Part shown: positions 57,121-64,000 of the stretch, one piece after another
Layout: every line of letters starts with the position of its first letter
Position numbering within the stretch: the stretch's first letter is position 1
Source of the DNA: Paragordius varius
Lineage: Eukaryota > Nematomorpha
NCBI GenBank assembly: GCA_964247055.1
Contig: OZ176051.1
Location: forward strand, 13,950,001 to 14,014,000
Length of the DNA stretch: 64,000 nt
Reading direction: 5' to 3'
Position numbers and translations under genes: made by a program
The notes under the pieces: model-generated
Told to the model about the DNA's origin: nothing
What the model saw: only the letters and a program-made list of their open reading frames with translations
Databases searched by the model: none

Positions 57121-57644
57121 AAGCCGTAAGGGAACCGGAATCCGGTTCCTAGGATTTTAACAAGAACCGGTTCATTGGGATCGAACCAACCCGGTTCCAT
57201 CTTCTTAATTACTGGTTCCCATATGATTTTTATTATAATAATTTTATTTTAATATTTCAGACCTGAGAAGCAGTTTGACCAGCGAATTGCTTGGTGCAAT
57301 AATTTTTTAAAATTGAACAAACAATTTTTTAGATGTCATACTTATTCTCATGTTATACCTTTGTTATACATTTTCCTATTATATTTTTTTAATTAGTTTC
57401 ATTCATTATGCTACATTATATTACTTTCAATATACATTTTGCAATTTGTAATAACTTGTTTGATTGATAATAATTTTGCAATAAATTTTTTTAATCAAAA
57501 GTCAAGAACCGAAAATAGAACCGGTTCTAAATGCAAATAACCGGTTCCGAAACCGCTAAATTTTTAAGGAACCGACGCGGTTCCAGTTTCATTTGTTCAG
57601 AAACCGACCGGTTCAATTTTTTTTTGAACCGGTTCCAAGCCCTG
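57121..57644. mobile_element. Non-autonomous element with GGAACCGG repeats
   Basis: Left end AAGCCGTAAGGGAACCGGAA, right end GAACCGGTTCCAAGCCCTG; many GGTTCC/GGAACC motifs cluster in both subterminal regions, as in hAT elements with transposase-binding subrepeats. Target duplication not identified. Confidence 0.55.
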
Positions 57645-57889
57645 TTTTTTACTTCAATAATTTGTCTTAAATTTTTTTTAATTTAAGGCAATATATATAT
57701 ATATATATATATATATTGAATGAATTATTAAAATTAAATTTTTTAAAGTGACATACCTGCATTAGTAATGGCTTCTCCTAAATTATTTATCTTTAATTTT
57801 AAAAAGATTAGCTTCTGTGAATCGGTTCAAAACGGTCTTAAAAATATATTCAAGTTTTCTTTTTTTTTTTAATTAAACGTTAGCAATGT

Positions 57890-58005
57890 GCCAAGGATAT
57901 TCATATATCAACCAAAAGGCCGAACTAACAGTTATGATGGAAAAATTGCGTTGTTTCTGAGTTCAACCCAACTATTCAAAATGTAAGAGTCTGGAGCCCT
58001 GCAAT
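57890..58005 (-). mobile_element. Degraded SINE copy
   Basis: ATGATGGAAAAATTGCGTTG and GAGTTCAACCCAACT match the body and B-box region of the SINE at 60.12-60.33 kb, in the same orientation. Confidence 0.45.
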
Positions 58006-58134
58006 TTTATAAAAATCATTTAATATCACAAAAAATGCAATAATAAAAACAATAAAAAAATTAGAACAAAAATATTTGGGCTAAAGGCGTCATTTATTGT
58101 ACTATTCTCCTAAAATAATATAAATTCTTTATCG

Positions 58135-58296
58135 TTATGCTGGCTTATTCACATTATTGATGGCCAATTTGATAGAGTCGCATGTGTTGAACCTCAATTT
58201 TTGTCCATAAATAGAAAAAATGTTTTATTGTAACATATCGTTGTTTTTACCCATATACTAATGTTGACCAACTATAAAGTGAATAAGCCAGCATAA
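58135..58296. repeat. 162-bp MITE (family G)
   Basis: Terminal inverted repeats TTATGCTGGCTTATTCAC and GTGAATAAGCCAGCATAA are exact over 18 bp; internal arms pair weakly. Confidence 0.85.
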
Positions 58297-58901
58297 ATGT
58301 TCATACTGTGTATTCTAAAAATAATAATATGCAATATAGAAAATTGAGTTTTTCATGGTGTTAACGATGGTTAAAAATTATTTGAGCCGTATGGTATTAA
58401 ATAGTAAAAGCTAAATTATAATTCTTAAACCAATATATTAAATTTATTGAAACATTGCAATCGGAATAAAATAATAGGGGTTAAAACTTTGAAAATTTAT
58501 TTATTATCTCGGAGAGTGCTTTAACACTTGCATCATTTAACAATTTACATCAATTTAATATACGTATATAATTATATATTTTTTCTGCTTAGCCAGCGTT
58601 GCTTAAAACGAATTTTAATTACGTTCGATAAAATTTTTGCCTTACTCCCCTATATCCGTATATCTCCCTAAAACATATTCAAATATTATATATCTCTCAA
58701 ACGTAAGTCTATTTATTAAATAAATAAACATACATAATTTTTTTTCCATCATAACAAGCGAATTTTTTATTAAGATGTTTGTTTGATTATTATTATCGTT
58801 TCCTGTAAAAATAAGACTGTTTGCGCATTTTTCGGGTTAAAATTTTACATCAGTTATAAAAGGGTTGTTTTTTTAACATTATTTTATTTTTTACATTTCA
58901 T

Positions 58902-61900
58902 ATGCAAAAATTTAATATGAGCCCATTTGCTTTACGGGTAGCGTTTACCTTGCTTTTGTGTATCATTCCAACCTTTTTATCCATTAAGTCAAAAGATCAC
59001 GGAGGTAACATTAGAAAATTTATTTCCATTCATTTTAGATATTGATTGCAGTCAAGCGATCGAAAAACACTGTCAAAATATAAGTAAAAGTGAACCTGAT
59101 CAACTCCCAATTAATTACAGAACCTTTATTAAAGATTTAAGTAAGTTAGCTAAAATAGCGCATAATTTTTAAACTTGATTGATATATCTTATTATATTTG
59201 CACTTTTAAAGATAATCATAAACCAATATCCACCAATCGATACCTCTCTAATGTTAAAGCAGTGTACGATTCTTGTCTTGCCTATCAAAATAGTACCCAA
59301 GGTAATAATAATACATTAGCTATCGAGGAGATTCGAAGATTCCTCAATAAGTATGGTAGCTTAAGTCAGAATAGCTATGTAAATGCAACGCTCACGAATG
59401 ATACCAAAAATTATGATGCAATTTTAGAGCTCTTGAGTGATAATTTCATGTTAGTCCCAATGAGTTTTGATTACTCAGTTCATGAGCAAAACGATTCGTC
59501 AAACGAAACAATGCCTAAACTGATTGTTAAGGAGGTCACCATGTATTACTTAAACATAATAACGGACCCAAAGATGTTTGAAGATGAAATTAAGATGCTG
59601 AAATCTTTATATCTAGCAATGGGCGGCATCCAAGAAAATTGGCAGGCCCTGAATGTTACCTACAATTATCTAATTAACGTTATCATGGCACAGGTTTAAT
59701 CATTTACAGTTAATTTTTTTACCTTAACAAAAATGTTATTGCTATTTTTTACATAATGTTTAAATATACTTGCGTATGATTGGTAAAGAAAGTTTAGTTT
59801 AATTTAAAATTAAGCGCATTTTCGTTTGATATCTTATATAAGTCCTCTTTATTTTGATTAGCACCCGGCTCAAGAGGGTTCGGGAATGGAGATAAATATT
59901 TCTGGATCTTCTTCAGGATTTCCCTACTCAGGCATCAGCCATCCACTTGAGGAGGAAATTTCTGCTTTAACCTTAGGATCCGCTAGTGGCTCAGGATTAG
60001 GAGTATATAAATAGATATTTTAAGTATAATTTTGGGTTCAAAATGTGGCTATATAAATTTTTTACCTAAACAAAAAAGTTATTGCCATTTTTTACATAAT
60101 GTTTAAATATACTTGCGTATAAATAAATATACAGTTTAGAGTCTCTTAAATCCTTTTTTATTTAAGGGTAAGGACTTAAATTGTATCCGGACATGTGAAG
60201 GCTTTAACCCTCGCCTGCCCAGGGCTACATGGCTGACAGTAATGATGGAAAAATTGCGTAGTTTCGGGGTTCTAACTCCAGCACGCAGTGTAGTGTCTGG
60301 CGACCTACCTACTATACCATCACGCTTTCTTTAAATATACTTTCGTATGATTGGTAAAAAAAAGTTTAATTTAATTTAAAATTAGGCGCTTTTTGTTTGA
60401 TATCTTATATACGCCCTCTTTATTTTAATTAGCACCCGGCTCAAGAGGGTTCGGGGATGGAGATAAATATTTCTGGATCTTCTTCAGGATTTTCACATTC
60501 AGGCAACAGCCATTCACTTGAGGAGGAAATTTCTGGTTTAACCTTAGGATCCGTTAGTGGCTCAGGATCAGGAGTATATAAATAGATATTTTAAGTATAA
60601 TTTTGGGTTCAAAATGTAGCTTTATATTTTAATACCAGGGTTCAAAGATCCTTTTTAACATAATCACAAAGATTAGATTATAAAAGATACATTTGTATAT
60701 TTTAAAATTTTTTTCTGGAAATGGTAAAGTATAAACCCTCCATATGTTATAACAAATTTTTTATGAAAACATATCATCAGCTTGTTTGACACCTGAGATA
60801 GAGAAAATGTGATTTTATTTAATAAGATATTATTACAAAACTTGTGTACCTATGGTAAATATAGAAGTTTTACTTTAAAAAGTAATATATATATATATTT
60901 CCGCCATTAAGTACCATTTTAAATTATAATATATAATAGTGTTGCATATTACATTTGCTAAAATTATCGTTTAGAAAAATTTATTTGCTTTTTATATGCT
61001 TCACACACATCAAATATTGAAGCTATTTTAACACAGTGGCGTAGCTTGAATTTCTGGCCCCCGGTGCATGAATCCACGCCGTCCCCTTCCATGAACCCAT
61101 TGCATTTCAAAAAAAATCAAATTTAAACCGTGAGAGCGGCATATGGCCCATCATTAACAGAAACACGTGAAAAAATGTGTTTCTACCCCACTTCTATGAA
61201 GACTGCTTGCTTTGCTAATGTATCAGCAATTAAAAAATAATATAAGCTTCTTTGCGAAAATTTCAATTTAGTTAAATATAAATGTTGTATATAAGAAGGC
61301 TTTAAACTGCATTTGAATGCGTGGCCCGACTTAAAGTTTTTTATAAGGCTTGCCAACGAAAATAGAGTGGCAATCCTTAGTTAATATTGAAAAAATTAAA
61401 AAAATCGTCACAAAAGTTAAATATTAATGTTCATGAAAACTTCCCTAGGCATAGATGTATCATATCACATATAGAATCCACATTTTATAACTCTTTACCT
61501 ATCAATATTGATTTATAAAATACACAGTATGAGTATATATACATTGCTAGTTTTTCATTGATTATTGCCAATGCAGCAAAGAGAATTGTTATTGGCTAAT
61601 AATAGTAAGAAGTGAAAAAAATACAATAATACTGTCCTTTGCTGTATATGCCATTTGGGAGAAAACAATGAAAAACTAGCAATGTATACTTACTCATACT
61701 GTATATGATGGGCATATGTTAAAATACTTTAAGCGTGTGGTTCATTTTGTATATTAATAATATTTTAAAATAGATATATTAAAATAAATATATAATCATA
61801 TATGATACCATTCTAATGGATAATTGAATAACGAAAAAAGAGATATTTTATTTACGAATTAAAGAGTAAAGTTGCAATTGAGCAGCAATAAATGGTTATA

Positions 61901-63478
61901 AGGGAAACAATAAAAGAAAAAAGAAAAAAGGCACTTATAATATAAATTTTAAATTTAAGGGATTTCGACATAATGGGTGGCATTAAGCAAGCAATATATA
62001 TAATTTTGAAAGAGAATTATATAAAATTAATAATGATTTTATCCTAATATATGACATGATGATTTAAAGCAAATATTTGAAGGGAGGTCAATGAATTATG
62101 AACAGGCTGATGTTGAGAATAGGCGCTTGAAGATAAAGTGGAGAGATATAATAAATAAGGAAATGAAACAGTTGGTTAGATTAAAATATTGATAAAAATG
62201 AGGGTAATGACCACTTTAATAACTTTAAAATACCTATTTTTTGAAAATTTTTTATAAATATTTAAAATCCGGGGCCCCTCAACTATGGCGCTCGCTGCAT
62301 CAGCCGCCTTTCCCCCGCCCCCTAGCTGCGCCACTGTTTGAACAATGACATATAATATATGTAATAAACTAATCTTATGAATATGTATCATTTAAATAGT
62401 TGTATCATAATAATAATATTAAAAATATTTTTTGGTTTTTTGGAAAGTTGGTAGCTTTCTCAATGTTATAATATAAAATATTTAAAAATATGTGTTTTCA
62501 CAAAATTTTACCCACCATGTTATATATATAATATGTAATTATTCAAGTTTACCGAAACGACTACACCTGGAAAGTATATCAAATGCGAAAATATTGGCAC
62601 CAATATTGATTGGGAAGTAAGAATTTTTATGTAAACTCAATATTTTAGGAACTCAAGAATATTAGTGATCCCAATGGGATATATGAAGTAATATATAATT
62701 GTTAATCTTTTTTCCATTAAAAATGGCTAGAAAATAGCGTTTGCCGTTATGAGAAAGCGCTGGAATAAACATGGAATCCTATGCAAAGAACAAATAAAAT
62801 TTAATGATAAACAACCCAAATTTACCAAAATGTATGGCTCATTTGTCGGGACTTTGTTGAAGGGAAACAACATGTAAGTATAATATAAAAATGAACGGTA
62901 AATTAATAACTCTTTCGATTACTTGGCCTAATTACAACGCCATTTTTACTAATTCAGTGTTGAAAAAACCTATGAGTGCGCACATATTCTATGATATTCT
63001 AATCTATAAATCTTATTAATAGAATGTTGAAAGATTTTCTAATCCTGTATGTCGCAAATATGTTGGCACCATACACCGTCCCTGATTATAGAGATCATCA
63101 GGCCAAGTTAAACGAAACCCACAAATATTTTAACTCATCTGATGTGGATGCCAGGTGTGTAAATATGATATTATCCGAGCAAGTGGATTTATCAAAATAC
63201 TCAATTTATCTTAGTCAACAAAATTTTTCCGTTTCTGAAGTAATAATGTTTTTTTCTTACAATATGTTATAAAGCAATCTTAATTTCTTTTCTATAGTTT
63301 GCTTTATTGGTTTTTATAACAGTTACAAAATATGGTGAATAAGTATCTCAACAAAACCGATTTGCACAAACGATATTACGCAAATGATTCAGTAAATTTT
63401 TTTTAATAGCTATTTTTGTAGGAATTTAGTGAAATGGTATCAAACATGTTCGTCCAGCAACATAATTCTATAGAAATG
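58902..63478 (+). CDS. M13-family (neprilysin-like) metallopeptidase, N-terminal part, with alternative last exons
   Basis: Exons 58902-59004, 59039-59140, 59212-59693, 62548-62616, 62649-62687, 62731-62873, 63023-63239, 63323-63391 and 63422-63478 join in phase; the gene runs off the right edge. Seen: an N-terminal hydrophobic signal (FALRVAFTLLLCIIPTFLS), IDCSQAIEKHCQNI, then the M13 N-domain pattern (NVKAVYDSCLAYQ, cf. KAxxLYxSCM), several N-glycosylation sequons, NIGTNIDWEELKNI (cf. the idWxxfln block), IMLKDFLILYVANML (cf. LxNYLxWRxV) and DARCVNMILSEQ (cf. RWxxCv). The zinc HExxH would lie beyond 64000. Short introns of 34, 32, 43 and 30 nt sit beside a 2.85-kb one that contains two alternative terminal exons, a SINE and a hAT element. 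Known: M13 enzymes trim extracellular peptides. The family call is by pattern; divergence is high. Confidence 0.68.
59862..60014 (+). CDS. Alternative last exon 4a of the M13-like gene
   Basis: After an acceptor, a phase-0 frame of 50 codons runs to TAG (60012-60014), compatible with the donor at 59693. It begins HPAQEGSGMEINISGSSSGF and ends GVYK. Acidic residues beside Ser-Gly pairs (QEGSG, SASGSG) are typical glycosaminoglycan attachment sites. Use would give a secreted ~279-residue protein with no catalytic domain. Confidence 0.6.
   Translation, partial: HPAQEGSGMEINISGSSSGFPYSGISHPLEEEISALTLGSASGSGLGVYK
60121..60329 (-). mobile_element. tRNA-derived SINE
   Basis: On the minus strand it starts GCGTGATGGTATAGTAGGTA, containing a Pol III A box (TGGTATAGTAGG), with a B box about 40 nt on (GGAGTTAGAACCCC). 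A 19-bp target duplication with one mismatch flanks it: TTTAAATATACTTGCGTAT at 60102-60120 and TTTAAATATACTTTCGTAT at 60330-60348. It splits the intron part of the exon 4b duplication. Confidence 0.82.
60433..60585 (+). CDS. Alternative last exon 4b (tandem duplicate of 4a)
   Basis: Same length, phase and stop as exon 4a, with seven amino-acid differences in 50 (e.g. SVSGSGSGVYK for SASGSGLGVYK). The duplicated block also includes about 150 bp of upstream intron (from ~59712 and ~60057). Both frames are open, which argues for use or a recent duplication. Confidence 0.6.
   Translation, partial: HPAQEGSGMEINISGSSSGFSHSGNSHSLEEEISGLTLGSVSGSGSGVYK
61034..62336. mobile_element. Non-autonomous hAT element, with a family B MITE inside
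   Basis: Ends CAGTGGCGTAGCT and AGCTGCGCCACTG (inverted, one mismatch). Target duplications TTTTAACA (61026-61033) and TTTGAACA (62337-62344) match at 7 of 8. GGCCCCCGGTGC / GGGGCCCCTC subterminal motifs. A family B MITE is inserted at 61523-61702. No transposase frame. Confidence 0.8.
61523..61702. repeat. MITE family B, copy 6 (nested in hAT)
   Basis: TACACAGTATGAGTATATAT to TACTTACTCATACTGTA; near-perfect palindrome. Confidence 0.85.
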
Positions 63479-64000
63479 GTATGCATATATTATTAATTAT
63501 TTCAATATTATTATTGAGTTTTGTGTTGGGTAGTTAGTTTGTAAACATTAATATCTTTTCTAAAACATATACTAATCGCCTTTTTTCTACTTAGTAAGTT
63601 TCAAGTATAAGGGTTGTAATGTGTATTATTCTTCATTAATAACGACTCTTATGTATTAAAAATAAACACTGATAGTAAATGAAAATTTTTCTTAGATAAT
63701 TTTAAATTAAACGTTTTTTTTTCAATAAAAATGACATAAAACTGTGCGACACGAGAAAAAAACTGCAAATTACACGATTATAGACTAATACACCTCAGAT
63801 TACACCTTGATTTCGAATTATTATTAATATAAAAAATTACCTACTTTTTGTTTTAAACAGAAAATTTTGTTAAAACAACATAATACGGAAAAATAAACTA
63901 TGCCATAAAAAATATATATCAATAAAAATGAGAAATACAAAAACACAATTTACGGTGATATTTAAATATTTTGGGTAAATTTGGAGTGTTAATTTTTTAT
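63479..64000. other. Right edge, intronic
   Basis: Follows the donor at 63479 of the M13-like gene. No further exon could be identified before the window ends. Confidence 0.5.

Noticed and set aside
60225-60329. tRNA gene on the minus strand
   Set aside because: A and B boxes are present, but no acceptor-stem pairing was found and target duplications flank it; it is a SINE head.

Overview
The window is about 64 kb of very AT-rich nuclear DNA from an animal. The genes are intron-containing metazoan orthologues: a MutS homologue, PNPO, XPA, DNAJC17, a C/EBP-gamma-like bZIP, PRCC, POLR3F, a BAR protein, COQ10, a forkhead factor, SQOR and an M13 peptidase. All splice sites I place are GT-AG and keep phase. 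Many introns are only 24-48 nt (25 nt in POLR3F, 26 nt in XPA, 24/25/25/33 nt in PRCC, 29 nt in COQ10, 31 nt in PNPO). Introns this short in an animal recall dicyemid mesozoans; orthonectids or myxozoans are alternatives. The lineage is an inference, not a result.

Layout: 0-4.2 kb, 3' part of a MutS homologue (+), entering from the left edge. 4.2-7.9 kb, gene-free, with a decayed mariner and MITEs. 7.9-11.3 kb, small secreted cysteine-rich protein (+) whose single intron is packed with repeats. 11.6-13.4 kb, PNPO (-). 13.5-18.6 kb, repeat block (2-kb composite palindrome, hAT element, LINE 5' end). 18.6-21.5 kb, compact cluster: XPA (-) divergent from DNAJC17 (+), with a C/EBP-gamma-like gene inside DNAJC17 intron 1. 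22.0-24.7 kb, PRCC (-). 25.4-26.4 kb, POLR3F (+). 28.5-33.1 kb, BAR-domain gene (+). 33.6-34.8 kb, LINE 5' end split by a hAT element. 35.0-37.7 kb, COQ10 (-). 39.7-40.9 kb, FOXK-like factor (-). 43.0-52.1 kb, SQOR (+), whose first intron holds a 4.45-kb giant palindrome. 52.2-58.9 kb, repeats only. 58.9 kb to the right edge, M13 peptidase (+), with two tandem alternative last exons.

The genes are housekeeping or regulatory singletons and do not form one pathway. COQ10 and SQOR both touch mitochondrial ubiquinone, and XPA and the MutS homologue both handle DNA, but they are not adjacent or co-oriented in a way that implies shared control. What shapes the region is non-autonomous DNA transposons. 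At least four TA-target MITE families share a TACAGTA terminus (A-D); two share a TACCATTT terminus (E, F); several hAT elements have 8-bp target duplications; and there are large foldback elements. Introns are either minimal (24-80 nt) or swollen by these elements. In one case a MITE makes up nearly the whole intron and supplies its splice donor.

Exon coordinates were read by eye. Phase arithmetic closes for every multi-exon gene except the 5' end of PRCC. No tRNA, rRNA or CRISPR array was seen.
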